A DNA stretch of 64,000 nucleotides. Origin: Micromonospora sp. LH3U1 (lineage in GTDB: Bacteria > Actinomycetota > Actinomycetes > Mycobacteriales > Micromonosporaceae). The DNA is taken from contig NZ_CP116936.1 in assembly GCF_028475105.1 (NCBI RefSeq), positions 6,385,501-6,449,500 on the forward strand, in the 5' to 3' direction. The notes under the pieces are model-generated. The model was not told the DNA's origin and made no database searches. It saw nothing but the letters and a program-made list of their open reading frames with translations. Position 1 is the first letter of the stretch. Each line of letters opens with the position of its first letter. Position numbers and translations under genes: made by a program. Positions 8,809 through 17,545 of this stretch are shown here, piece after piece.

Positions 8809-9217
8809 CGACGGTCGGTGGGAGCATCTCGACGCCGAGTTGCTGGAGCAACTGGAAGAGCTCGTTGCAGCTCCACACCTCGACGATCCGGCCCGCCGTG
8901 TCGAAGCGCAGGAACGTCGCACCGGAGTAGCTGACCACCTGCCCGGTCGGGGGCACCGGCCCGAACTGCCCGACGTGGGTGCCGGCCGCCCGCCAGTGCA
9001 CGGCCACCCGCTCGCCGGCCGCCACCACGTCCACGATCTTGTAACGCAGGTCCGGGAAGGCCGCCCGCCGCTCGCGGTGCCAGGCCAGCGTCGCCTCCGG
9101 CCCGGTGCCGCCCAGCCCCGGACACTCCTCGGCGATCAACTCGTACGCCGACTCCTCCCGGCGAGCGTTCCACACGTCGGCGATGAACCGCCGGGCCGCG
9201 GCCTCCACATCCGTCAT
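8789..9217 (-). CDS. SnoaL-like / NTF2-fold protein
   Basis: A 142-residue protein of the SnoaL-like polyketide-cyclase-type NTF2 superfamily. Typical features are the N-terminal helix with RRFIADVWNARR, the strand region FPDLRYKIVDVVAAGERVAVHWRA, here cut to FPDLRYKIVDVV, and the late RFDTAGRIVEVWSCNE stretch. Members act as small-molecule hydrolases or isomerases or only bind ligands, so the substrate is unknown. The ATG at 9217 (MTDVEAAAR) fits the family start; a longer frame exists but is not supported. Its last 20 bp overlap the pseudogene on the other strand. Confidence 0.8.
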   Translation of the reverse strand: MTDVEAAARRFIADVWNARREESAYELIAEECPGLGGTGPEATLAWHRERRAAFPDLRYKIVDVVAAGERVAVHWRAAGTHVGQFGPVPPTGQVVSYSGATFLRFDTAGRIVEVWSCNELFQLLQQLGVEMLPPTVVSGPGA

Positions 9218-9308
9218 GACGGCAGGGTAGTCGGGACCACCGCGCATCGGTGAGCGGTAGATCCGTGAGGATGGGGTAGAGACACACTGACCAAACCGGG
9301 AGGGTGAC

Positions 9309-10328
9309 GTGGGCGAGGAAACAGGCGGGAAGTACGTCGAGCCGGGCGGCGAGTTCACCCGCGACCAGCGGTACATCGCCACTCGAATCACCGAGGACGG
9401 GCGCGACGGGTACCCGGTGGAGCCGGGCCGGTACCGGCTGGTGGTCAGTCGGGCGTGCCCGTGGGCCAACCGTCTGATCATCGTGCGGCGCCTGCTCGGG
9501 CTGGAGGACGCCATCTCGATGGGGGTGGCCGGCCCGACCCACGACGCCCGGAGCTGGACCTTCGACCTCGACCCGGACGGTCGGGACCCGGTGCTCGGCA
9601 TCGAGCGGATCCAGGAGGCGTACTTCAAGCGCTTCCCCGGCTACGAGCGCGGCATCACCGTGCCGGCGATCGTGGACGTGCCGACGGGGCAGGTGGTGAC
9701 CAACGACTACGCGCAGATGAGCCTCGACCTGTCCACGCAGTGGGGCGCGTACCACCGCGACGGCGCACCGCAGCTCTACCCCGAGCACCTGCGGGCGCAG
9801 ATCGACGAGGTCAACGGCGTGGTCTTCCGGGACGTCAACAACGGCGTCTACCGCTGCGGTTTCGCCGGCAGCCAGGAGGCGTACGACAAGGCGTACCACC
9901 GGCTGTTCGACCGGCTGGACTGGTTGACGGAGCGGCTGACCGACCAGCGCTACCTGGTGGGCGACACCATCACCGAGGCCGACGTGCGACTGTTCACCAC
10001 GCTGGTCCGCTTCGACCCGGTCTACCACGGCCACTTCAAGTGCAATCGGCAGAAGCTGAGCGAGATGCCGGTGCTGTGGGCGTACGCCCGGGACCTGTTC
10101 CAGACCCCCGGTCTCGGCGACACCATCGACTTCGACCACATCAAGCGGCACTACTACGAGGTGCACCGCGACATCAACCCGACCGGGATCGTGCCGCTCG
10201 GCCCCGACCTGTCCAACTGGCTCACCCCGCACGGTCGGGAAGCCCTCGGTGGCCGCCCCTTCGGCGACGGCACCCCACCACAGCCCTCGGCCGAACCCGT
10301 CAACCCCGCACACACCCCGCTGCGCTAA
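9309..10328 (+). CDS. Glutathionyl-hydroquinone-reductase-type glutathione S-transferase
   Basis: A 339-residue Xi-class GST (ECM4/YqjG family). The N-terminal thioredoxin-like domain has the catalytic cysteine in SRACPWANR, followed by the conserved VGVAGP-like and EAYFKRFPGYERGITVPAI segments; the C-terminal helical domain includes RYLVGDTITEADVRLFTTL. The family reduces thiol-conjugated hydroquinones. Actinomycetes normally make mycothiol rather than glutathione, so the real thiol is probably mycothiol, which is inference. GTG start after GGGAGGGTGAC. It stands between nuoI and nuoH on the opposite strand and ends at a long hairpin facing nuoH. Confidence 0.9.
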   Translation: MGEETGGKYVEPGGEFTRDQRYIATRITEDGRDGYPVEPGRYRLVVSRACPWANRLIIVRRLLGLEDAISMGVAGPTHDARSWTFDLDPDGRDPVLGIERIQEAYFKRFPGYERGITVPAIVDVPTGQVVTNDYAQMSLDLSTQWGAYHRDGAPQLYPEHLRAQIDEVNGVVFRDVNNGVYRCGFAGSQEAYDKAYHRLFDRLDWLTERLTDQRYLVGDTITEADVRLFTTLVRFDPVYHGHFKCNRQKLSEMPVLWAYARDLFQTPGLGDTIDFDHIKRHYYEVHRDINPTGIVPLGPDLSNWLTPHGREALGGRPFGDGTPPQPSAEPVNPAHTPLR

Positions 10329-10346
10329 GGCCCGCACCCCACCCCC

Positions 10347-10433
10347 AGCCCGCGCCGATCTTGCACTTTGTGACGCCGAAATGCCTGCTTCACCGCATTT
10401 GCCGGGGCAGAAAGCGCAAGATCGGCGCGGGCT
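10347..10433. terminator. Long-arm hairpin between convergent genes (GATC-hairpin class)
   Basis: Perfect 18-bp inverted arms (10347-10364 and 10416-10433, core CGCGCCGATCTTGC) enclose 51 nt that also pair partly near the stem. It lies exactly between the ends of the hydroquinone reductase gene and nuoH, so it can stop transcription in both directions. Similar elements are at 39567, 43089 and 51237. Confidence 0.75.
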
Positions 10434-10449
10434 AGGGGGGCAGGGGGGG

Positions 10450-11412
10450 TTACAGGGCTATGCGGACTGCTGCCGTTAGGACTAGTTGCCCTAGGGACGC
10501 TGGCACCAGCACCAGCCAGCAGAGCCGTTGCAACTGGTCTTCGCGCAAGCGGGGGTAGGACACGCGGAGCCAGATGATCACGAAGGACACGGCGAAGATC
10601 TTGAGCAGTGTCCAGAGCCAGCCCAGCTGGTCGTCGGCGAACGGGCCCTGCCACCCGCCGAGGAACAACACCGTGGTCAGCGCGGCGATCACCACGATGC
10701 CGACGTACTCGGCGAGCAGGAAGAACGCGAAGCGCAGGCCGGTGTATTCGGTCATGTAGCCGAAGACCAGCTCCGAGTCGGCCACCGGCATGTCGAACGG
10801 CGGCCGGCGGATCTCGGCCAGCCCCGCGACGAAGAAGATGATCATCGCGGGTGCCTGCCAGAGCAGCCACCACGGTTGCCACGCCTCGACGATGCCGGAG
10901 AGGCTGAGCGTGCCCGCCGCCATCGCCACCGAGGCGGCGGCCAGCACCAACGGCAGCTCGTAGCCGAGCAACTGGGCGGCCCCACGCAGCCCACCGAGCA
11001 GGCTGTACTTGTTTGCCGACGCCCACGCCGACATCAGCACCGCCACGACCCCGACACCGACCACGGCCAGCACGAAGAACAAGCCGATGTCCAACGGTTG
11101 CCCGACCAGGTCGTTCGGGCCGAGCGGGATGACCAGCAGCACCAGCAGATAGGGCACCAGGGCCACCACCGGGGCCAGCCGGAACACCGCCCGGTCCGCC
11201 TCACGCGGGGTCACGTCCTCCTTCTGCACGAACTTGACCCCGTCCGCGACCAACTGGGCCCAGCCGTGGAAGCCGCCCGCGTACATCGGACCGAGCCGGC
11301 CCTGCATGTGCGCCATCACCTTGTGCTCGGTCTGGCCCACCAGCAACGGCAGGGTGAGGAACGCGACCAACACCCCGCCCACCCGCAGCACCAGCTCCAC
11401 CCAGAGCGGCAT
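10450..11412 (-). CDS. nuoH: NADH-quinone oxidoreductase subunit H
   Basis: Membrane subunit at the quinone-entry site of complex I, 320 residues with about eight helices. The cytoplasmic loop AEIRRPPFDMPVADSELVFG corresponds to the conserved quinone-site loop; the usual Asn-Arg-Ala in it is Ile-Arg-Arg-Pro here, while the acidic pair and following GYMTEYTGLRF are kept. The ATG shares its A with the nuoC stop (TGATG), so nuoC and nuoH are coupled. nuoD to nuoG, which normally lie between C and H, are absent. Confidence 0.95.
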   Translation of the reverse strand: MPLWVELVLRVGGVLVAFLTLPLLVGQTEHKVMAHMQGRLGPMYAGGFHGWAQLVADGVKFVQKEDVTPREADRAVFRLAPVVALVPYLLVLLVIPLGPNDLVGQPLDIGLFFVLAVVGVGVVAVLMSAWASANKYSLLGGLRGAAQLLGYELPLVLAAASVAMAAGTLSLSGIVEAWQPWWLLWQAPAMIIFFVAGLAEIRRPPFDMPVADSELVFGYMTEYTGLRFAFFLLAEYVGIVVIAALTTVLFLGGWQGPFADDQLGWLWTLLKIFAVSFVIIWLRVSYPRLREDQLQRLCWLVLVPASLGQLVLTAAVRIAL

Positions 11413-12215
11413 CAGGTCGTACCCCCGTCGTCGTCGGTGCGGTCACCGCGGGCCGGCGGGTCCGCGACCGGGCCGGGCGCGGGCTGCTCGGGTACGGCCG
11501 GGCCGTCTTCGGCTGCGGCAGGCCGGGGAGTACGCGCCGGACGGGCCCCCGGGGCGGGCCGCGCCGGGCGCTCACCGGCCGGCCTGGCCGGGGTGCCGCC
11601 GCGCGGGCCCTCGCCCACGCCACCCGCGCCGGCCGGGGTGGGCGTGGTCCCCCACTCGCCCGGAGCGGGAACGCCCGGCGGGCGGATCGGTCGGCGCCCG
11701 CCGCCGGCCTCCGACTCGCCCGGCTCCTTCGCACCCGGCCAGGGCTTGGCCACCCGGGAGGCGAGCACGAACTCCTTACGCAGCGGGTGGCCCTCGAACT
11801 CCGGCGGCAGCAACAGCGGCAGCAGCTCCCCGTGGCCAGCGAAGTCGATGCCGAACATCTCGTGCGTCTCCCGCTCGTGCCAGGCGGCACCCGGGTAGAC
11901 GTCGACCACCGAGGCGACCGTGGGCGTGCCGCGCGACAACCGGGTACGCAGCAGCACACCGTGTCGCAGCCGCGTCGACCAGAGGTGCGCCACCACGTCG
12001 AAGCCCTCAGCCAGCTCGTCCACCGCGGAGAGCCAGTCGAAGAAGTCGCAGGCCAAGGCGGCGTCGTCGCGGGCGGCACGAACAGCGGTCACCCAGCTCT
12101 CCGGCGGCACATCGACGGTGGCACGGGCGAATTTTTGCCCGCCGGAGACCGACGGGGTCGCCTCAACCGGCGCGAGCAGCGCGACCAGCCGAGCGCCGAC
12201 CTCTTCGGGAGTCAT
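11412..12215 (-). CDS. nuoC: NADH-quinone oxidoreductase subunit C with long Pro-rich tail
   Basis: 30-kDa hydrophilic subunit of the complex I Q-module. The family signature is seen as WHERETHEMFGIDFAGHG, followed by LLPPEFEGHPLRKEF. These occupy residues up to about 155; the last 110 or so residues are a Pro/Ala/Arg/Gly-rich, probably disordered tail not typical of bacterial NuoC. Start at 12215 (MTPEEVGARL) is taken as the family-like start. In most operons nuoD follows; here the tail runs directly into nuoH, so the tail occupies the place of the lost or relocated nuoD. Confidence 0.9.
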   Translation of the reverse strand: MTPEEVGARLVALLAPVEATPSVSGGQKFARATVDVPPESWVTAVRAARDDAALACDFFDWLSAVDELAEGFDVVAHLWSTRLRHGVLLRTRLSRGTPTVASVVDVYPGAAWHERETHEMFGIDFAGHGELLPLLLPPEFEGHPLRKEFVLASRVAKPWPGAKEPGESEAGGGRRPIRPPGVPAPGEWGTTPTPAGAGGVGEGPRGGTPARPAGERPARPAPGARPARTPRPAAAEDGPAVPEQPAPGPVADPPARGDRTDDDGGTT

Positions 12216-12333
12216 GCCGCTGATCCTAGGACGTCCGGCCGGTGCGGGCCCGGCCCGCGCCCTCCGGCCGCCGATGCCCGGTGATCTGCCGGCTTTGCGC
12301 GCGGCGTAGCCCTCGGCGGGGAAAGATGAGGAG

Positions 12334-13380
12334 GTGCGCGCTGTGACTGTGACACCCGGGGTCGCCAATTCGCTGCGCCTCGTCGAGGATCAGCCCGAGC
12401 CGGCTGCCGAGGAGGGCTCGATCCTGGTCGAGGCGCTGGCGGTCGGGATCTGCGGCACCGACCACGAGATCATCGCCGGGGAGTACGGCGAGGCGCCGCC
12501 GGGTGCGGACCGCCTGGTCATCGGGCACGAGTCGTTGGGTCGGGTCCTGGAGGACCCGACCGGCACCCTGCAACCCGGTGACCTGGTGGCCGGCGTGGTT
12601 CGGTATCCGGACCCGGTGCCCTGCTCCAACTGCGCGGTCGGCGAGTGGGACATGTGCCGCAACGGGCAGTTCACCGAGCACGGCATCAAGGGGCTGGCCG
12701 GCTTCGCGCGCGACCGGTGGCGGCTTCCACCCCGGTTCGCGGTCGGGCTCGACCCGGCGCTGTCACAGGTCGGCGTGCTGCTCGAACCGACCAGCGTCGT
12801 CGCCAAGGCGTGGGACCACATCGAACGGATCGGGCACCGGGCCGAGTGGCAACCCCGGACGGTCCTGGTGACCGGGGCCGGGCCGATCGGTCTGCTGGCC
12901 GCACTGCTCGCCACCCAGCGTGGGCTCGCCGTCCACGTGTTGGACCGGGCGACCGAGGGCCCGAAGCCGGAGCTGGTCGCCGCACTCGGCGCCACCTATC
13001 ACTCGGTGCCGGTCAACGAGCTGCCCTTCGAGCCGGACGTGGTGGTCGAGTGCACCGGCGCACCGACGGTGGTCCTCGACGTCATGTGCAAGGCGGCCCC
13101 GACCGGGATCGTCTGCCTGGCCGGGGTGTCCAGCGGCGGCCGGAGCATCGACTTCGACGCCGGTGCGCTCAACCGGGCCCTGGTCCTGGAGAACAACGTG
13201 GTGTTCGGCTCGGTGAACGCCAACCGCCGGCACTGGGATCTCGCCGCCGATGCGCTCACCCGCGCCGACCAGGGCTGGCTCGGCTCGCTGATCACCCGGC
13301 GGGTGCCGGTGGAGGCGTACGCCGACGCGTACACCGCCGGACCGGACGACATCAAGGTGGTGTTGGAGTTCGCGTCCTGA
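12334..13380 (+). CDS. Zinc-type glucose 1-dehydrogenase-like oxidoreductase (MDR family)
   Basis: A 348-residue medium-chain dehydrogenase. Zinc ligands are visible in GICGTDHEI and IGHESLG, structural zinc cysteines are only partly kept in CSNCAVGEWDMCRNG, and the nucleotide-binding loop is VTGAGPIGLLAA near residue 180. The C-terminal half resembles the glucose dehydrogenase C-terminal domain, including NNVVFGSVNANRRHW. Probably oxidises an aldose with NAD(P)+; the exact sugar is inference. GTG start, divergent from nuoC across 118 bp that must hold both promoters. Confidence 0.85.
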   Translation: MRAVTVTPGVANSLRLVEDQPEPAAEEGSILVEALAVGICGTDHEIIAGEYGEAPPGADRLVIGHESLGRVLEDPTGTLQPGDLVAGVVRYPDPVPCSNCAVGEWDMCRNGQFTEHGIKGLAGFARDRWRLPPRFAVGLDPALSQVGVLLEPTSVVAKAWDHIERIGHRAEWQPRTVLVTGAGPIGLLAALLATQRGLAVHVLDRATEGPKPELVAALGATYHSVPVNELPFEPDVVVECTGAPTVVLDVMCKAAPTGIVCLAGVSSGGRSIDFDAGALNRALVLENNVVFGSVNANRRHWDLAADALTRADQGWLGSLITRRVPVEAYADAYTAGPDDIKVVLEFAS

Positions 13381-13396
13381 GCGACGCCCCGCCCGA

Positions 13397-14713
13397 TCAG
13401 ATGCCCGGCAGCCGGCCGTTCCGGAACAGGTCGACGAAAAGCTGGTGGTCCTGCCGGGCGCGCACCCCGTACGCGTGCGCGAAGTCCACCAGGTGGGCGA
13501 CGAACCCCGGCTCGTCGGTGTCCACCGCCGCGACGATCGCCTCCTCGGTGGAGTAGTCCACCAGGTCGTGGCTGGACTCGTCGTCGGCGACCGAGTGCAT
13601 CCGGGCCACCGCCCGGCCGAGGTCGACGAGAACCCCGGTCAGCTCCTCCGGCTCGTTAACGTCCGACCAGTCCAGGTCAGCGGCGTACGGGGAGACCTCG
13701 GCGACGAGCTGACCGGCCCCGTTCAGCTCGGTGAAGCCCAGCCACGGGTCGGCGTGCGCCTGCAACGCCCGCTGCGACTCGGCGGTCCGGTGACCCTGGT
13801 GCTGGAAGTAGCCGCGGACCGACTCGTCGGTGACGTACCGCGCCACAGCCGGCACCTGCGCCTGCTTCATGTAGATGACGACGTCGTTCTCCAGGGCCTG
13901 GGTGTGCCCCTCCAGCAGCAGGTTGTACGACGGCAGCCCGGCCGACCCGATGCCCACCCCCTTGCGCAACACCACGTCCTTGATCCGCGCGGCGACGGGC
14001 CGGAGCTGCATGGAGGCGGTGGGCAGGGTGCCCAGGTAGTCCTGGAACGCGGCCCGAACCATGTCCCGGGTGGCGTCGTCGATCTCGAAGACCCCGTCAC
14101 CGATGGAGAAGCGTCGCTCGTAGTTGTCGATGGTGGTCTGCGCGGCGAGCAGGTCGACGCGGGTGTTGAGGCGGGCCTGCTGGAGCACCCGGCGCAACAC
14201 CCCGTCGGCGTTGTCGAGGGTGATCGAGCCGATCGCGTCGTCACCGCCGGCGGCGATGGCCCGCAGCTCGGTCAGGTACGACCGGGCGAAGCCGGCCACC
14301 AGATCCCCGATCGCCGTGTCGGAGAGCGCCTTGCCGTAGCCGAGCAGCGCCACACTGGCCGCGAGCCGCCGCAGGTCCCAGGTGAACGGCCCGACGTACG
14401 CCTCGTCGAAGTCGTTGACGTTGAACACCAGTTGCCCGGAGGCGTTCATGTAGGTGCCGAAGTTCTCCGCGTGCAGGTCACCGTGGATCCACACCCGGCT
14501 GGTCCGCTCGTCCAGGAACCGGTCGTCGGCGAAGTCGCCGAGTTGATCGGCGTAGAACAGCGCGGCGCTGCCCCGGTAGAAGGCGAACGGTGACGCGGCC
14601 ATCTTGCGGAACTTGCGGCGGAAGGCGGCCGGGTCGATCGCCATCGACGCGCCGAACTCCTCGGTGAGCACGTCGACGATGTGGGCGGACCGCTGGTCCA
14701 CTGAGCTGCTCAT
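13397..14713 (-). CDS. DUF2252 family protein
   Basis: A 438-residue member of DUF2252, a family with a kinase-like active-site signature, seen here as VWIHGDLHAENFG and NVNDFDEAYVGPFTWDL. The biochemical role is not established. I start it at the ATG at 14713 (MSSSVDQRS) because the longer frame adds a basic stretch atypical for the family; no clear ribosome site precedes it, so it may be leaderless. It converges with the dehydrogenase gene (16-bp gap) and diverges from a secreted-protein gene. Confidence 0.85.
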   Translation of the reverse strand: MSSSVDQRSAHIVDVLTEEFGASMAIDPAAFRRKFRKMAASPFAFYRGSAALFYADQLGDFADDRFLDERTSRVWIHGDLHAENFGTYMNASGQLVFNVNDFDEAYVGPFTWDLRRLAASVALLGYGKALSDTAIGDLVAGFARSYLTELRAIAAGGDDAIGSITLDNADGVLRRVLQQARLNTRVDLLAAQTTIDNYERRFSIGDGVFEIDDATRDMVRAAFQDYLGTLPTASMQLRPVAARIKDVVLRKGVGIGSAGLPSYNLLLEGHTQALENDVVIYMKQAQVPAVARYVTDESVRGYFQHQGHRTAESQRALQAHADPWLGFTELNGAGQLVAEVSPYAADLDWSDVNEPEELTGVLVDLGRAVARMHSVADDESSHDLVDYSTEEAIVAAVDTDEPGFVAHLVDFAHAYGVRARQDHQLFVDLFRNGRLPGI

Positions 14714-14894
14714 AGTGCGCAGGCTAGTGCGGCGGGTCCACAACGGGGTGGCGAAAGGGACATCCATCGATCATGCTGTCTGGCGTCACGGCGCGGGGGC
14801 CCGGACACCACGGTCACGTCGGTCGATCGAGCCGCTGCTTTCGAGCGGGCGGCAGCTCCCTCGCCGGGCGTCGACCATGGAGGACCAGATACAC

Positions 14895-15818
14895 ATGTTT
14901 CGAAAAACGGGGACCCTGCTCACCGCCGCCCTGCTCGGCCTGACCGCAACGATCGGCTGGGCCGGACCGGCCGCTGCCGCACCATCGGCCTCGGCCGACG
15001 CCCCCACGTTCTCGCTGGGCCGGCTGGTGCTCGAGCCGACCGAACGCGGCTACCGGGGCAGCCTTCGAGTGACCATCACCAACAACAGCGACAGCACGCA
15101 GGGGTTCTACTTCCGGATCCGTGAGGCGGTGGCGGGCTCCTTCTCCGGGGGCGTGGAGTCACGCTGCGAATCGGACGGCGTGGAGGAGGGGCGGTTGGTC
15201 CGCACCTGCGCCCTGCCGCGTGGCAATGACCTGGCCCCCGGTGAGTCCCGCAGGGCAACTGTCGAATTCCAGGTGCTGACCACCCCCCGCAGCTACCCGA
15301 TGATCGCAGCGGGCGGCTTGGTCACCGCCTACTCGTACGAGACCGGATCGCTGGGCACCGTTCCGTTCAGCGCGCAGTTCCGGTCCCTCGACGGCAAGCT
15401 GGCCCGCCCCCAGACGTACGTGCAGGACACCCAGGCGAACGCGTCCGTCGAGCTGGCCGGCCCGGTGACCGACGGCCCCGAGAACACCCGGCGGGTGCCG
15501 CTGCTGATCCGGTACGCCGGTGACGCTCCGAACCTCGCCCACTCGGTCACCGTCTCGGCGCTGCCCGCAGGGTCGACGATCCTCTTCATCGAACCCTTGG
15601 ACGGTCCGGTGTACGGCCCACAGGTCTTCGTGCCGGGTGGGCAGATGATGCAAGGCGAGGAGCGCGCCCTCGCTCTGTTCATCAGTCGGCCGACCGACCC
15701 GGCGGACGAGTCGGCCCCGATCGCACTGGAGCTGTCGACCCACTGGACGGAAACGACCACCGACGTCGACCCGAGCGACAACACCGTCACGTTCAGCCTG
15801 GCCTTGCCGACCAGCTGA
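14895..15818 (+). CDS. Secreted protein of unknown function (paralogue of the gene at 16592)
   Basis: 307 residues with a clear signal peptide (MFRKTGTLLTAALLGLTA..., cleavage likely after AAAA near residue 32). The mature part has two beta-rich repeats resembling DUF11/CARDB-type surface domains; the first begins GRLVLEPTERGYRGSLRVTI and the second ends DPSDNTVTFSL. It shares this plan, including LVLEPTE, AGSF, RSYPMIA and YVQDTQANAS, with the protein encoded on the other side of nuoB. The ATG at 14895 has GGAGGA upstream. Function unknown. Confidence 0.8.
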   Translation: MFRKTGTLLTAALLGLTATIGWAGPAAAAPSASADAPTFSLGRLVLEPTERGYRGSLRVTITNNSDSTQGFYFRIREAVAGSFSGGVESRCESDGVEEGRLVRTCALPRGNDLAPGESRRATVEFQVLTTPRSYPMIAAGGLVTAYSYETGSLGTVPFSAQFRSLDGKLARPQTYVQDTQANASVELAGPVTDGPENTRRVPLLIRYAGDAPNLAHSVTVSALPAGSTILFIEPLDGPVYGPQVFVPGGQMMQGEERALALFISRPTDPADESAPIALELSTHWTETTTDVDPSDNTVTFSLALPTS

Positions 15819-15832
15819 CCTACCCGCGGCCG

Positions 15833-15863
15833 GCCGCCGCCCGGACCAGCTCCGGGTGGCGGC
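15833..15863. terminator. Hairpin between convergent secreted-protein gene and nuoB
   Basis: GCCGCC-g-CCCGGA pairs with TCCGGG-t-GGCGGC around a 5-nt loop. It lies in the 54-bp gap between the two converging stops and could serve both. Confidence 0.65.
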
Positions 15864-15872
15864 TGATCGCCC

Positions 15873-16454
15873 TCAGCTCGCGGTGGGTGGGCGTACCGGC
15901 GGGGCGGTGAGGGAGTCGACGGAGCGTGGGGCGGAGGCTTCCCGGGGCGGGGCGTCCAGCGGCGCGGCCAGCACATCCCGTTGCGGCACACCCCCGATGC
16001 CGGACTGCTCGGCGGCGATCTTCTCCTGCAGGCGCAGGATGCCGTGCAGCAGCGCCTCCGGCCGGGGCGGGCAGCCGGGCACGTACACGTCGACCGGGAT
16101 GAGCTGGTCGACGCCCTTCGTCACCGAGTACGAATCCCAGTAGGGGCCGCCGCAGTTGGAGCAGGCACCGAAGGAAATGACGTACTTCGGCTCCGGCATC
16201 TGGTCGTAGAGCCGCTTGATCGCCGGCGCCATCTTGTCGGTCACCGTCCCGGAGACCACCATGAGGTCGGCCTGCCGGGGGCCGTGAGCGAACGGAATCA
16301 CGCCAAGCCGGATGAAGTCGTGCCGACCCATGCTGGTGGCGATGAACTCGATCGCGCAGCAGGCCAGACCGAAGTTGAACACCCAGAGCGAGTAGCGCCG
16401 CCCCCAGTTCAGCACGAACCGGATCGGCTCACCGAGCACTGCCGGCAACTGCAC
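15873..16454 (-). CDS. nuoB: NADH-quinone oxidoreductase subunit B
   Basis: Q-module subunit that holds iron-sulfur cluster N2 next to quinone. All cluster cysteines can be seen: FGLACCAIEF, GACSNCGG and VPGCPPRPE. The core is normal, with a Pro/Ala/Ser-rich tail of about 40 residues. The GTG at 16454 is chosen because AGGAGG lies about 10 nt upstream and the protein then starts close to the conserved LNWGRRYS. It stands alone, about 3.7 kb from nuoC, flanked by the two secreted paralogues on the plus strand; nuoA is not adjacent. Confidence 0.93.
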   Translation of the reverse strand: MQLPAVLGEPIRFVLNWGRRYSLWVFNFGLACCAIEFIATSMGRHDFIRLGVIPFAHGPRQADLMVVSGTVTDKMAPAIKRLYDQMPEPKYVISFGACSNCGGPYWDSYSVTKGVDQLIPVDVYVPGCPPRPEALLHGILRLQEKIAAEQSGIGGVPQRDVLAAPLDAPPREASAPRSVDSLTAPPVRPPTAS

Positions 16455-16591
16455 GACCGCCCCCCTCCTGTCCCCCACCAGACAGTCAACCACAGCGTCC
16501 CGCTGCAACCCCGAGGCCCGTTCAGGACTTCTATCGGGGTACGGCGCGCCGACAACGGCCGCCGACAACGGGGACCACGGGAGGAACCACG

Positions 16592-17536
16592 ATGAACACT
16601 CGTACCGGACGGCGGGCAGGCGTGCTGCTCGGCTCGACGCTGGCCGTACTGACCGCGATGCCGGCCACCGCCGCGTTGGCGTCCACTCACGCGCCGGCCT
16701 CGGTCTCGGCGGGCCGGCTGGTGCTGGAGCCGACCGAGGGCGGTTACCAGGGCACCCTGCCGGTGACGATCACCAACCGCAGCCGAATCGCCGAGTACTA
16801 CAGCATCCAGGTCCTCGAGCCGGTCGCCGGTTCCTTCGACGGGCTACGGCCGACCGGTGCCTGCGTCAACGGCGGTCGCGTGGAGAACCGGCGGGTGATG
16901 GCGTGCGGGGTGGACGGGCCAGACCTCAAGCCGGGCGAGCGGCGCACGCTAAGCGTCACCTTCGAGGTCCGGACCGCTCCCCGGTCGTACGCGATGATCG
17001 CCAAGGGCGGCCGGGTCGAGGTCGTGCCGGGTCACACCCAGCAGGTGGCCGACGGCGCGAACTTCACCGCCCGGTTCCGGGGCACCGACGGATCGCTGCG
17101 CAACCCGCGACCGTACGTCCAGGACACCTCGGCGAACGCCTCGCTGACCGCCGGCACTGACGCGCTCACCCTGACCCGGCAGGCCGACGGGACGTACGCG
17201 GGCCGGCTGCCGGTGACCGTGCGGTACGCCGGCGACGCCCCGCACGACTACCTGGCGGTGCGGGCGGCCCTGCCCGCCGGGGTGGAGATCGCCGGCACCG
17301 ATCCGCAGGACTCGCCGAGCTTCGGCGAGTTCTTCGACGTGCCGGGCGGCCGGATGAACGCCGGCGAGGTGCGCACGTTCGCCGTGCTGTTCCGCGCGCC
17401 GACCGAGACCGTCGTCGGCGACCTCGGGGCCGTCGAACTGACCCTGAGCACCCGGTACGGCGCCGACGAGGTGGCCGACGCCTCGCCGGCCGACAACAGC
17501 CTCCAGGTCACGCTGAGCGCTTCCGACAACAGCTGA
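16592..17536 (+). CDS. Secreted protein of unknown function (paralogue of the gene at 14895)
   Basis: 314 residues with a signal peptide ending near ALASTHA. The mature protein repeats the layout of its neighbour: AGRLVLEPTEGGYQGTLPVT, a pair of cysteines, RSYAMIAKGG, PRPYVQDTSANAS, VTVRYAGDAPHDYLAVRAAL and a final SPADNSLQVTL. These are Ig-like beta domains found on actinomycete cell surfaces. GGGAGGAACC just upstream is the ribosome site. A strong hairpin follows. Role unknown. Confidence 0.8.
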   Translation: MNTRTGRRAGVLLGSTLAVLTAMPATAALASTHAPASVSAGRLVLEPTEGGYQGTLPVTITNRSRIAEYYSIQVLEPVAGSFDGLRPTGACVNGGRVENRRVMACGVDGPDLKPGERRTLSVTFEVRTAPRSYAMIAKGGRVEVVPGHTQQVADGANFTARFRGTDGSLRNPRPYVQDTSANASLTAGTDALTLTRQADGTYAGRLPVTVRYAGDAPHDYLAVRAALPAGVEIAGTDPQDSPSFGEFFDVPGGRMNAGEVRTFAVLFRAPTETVVGDLGAVELTLSTRYGADEVADASPADNSLQVTLSASDNS

Positions 17537-17545
17537 TCGGGCGGT

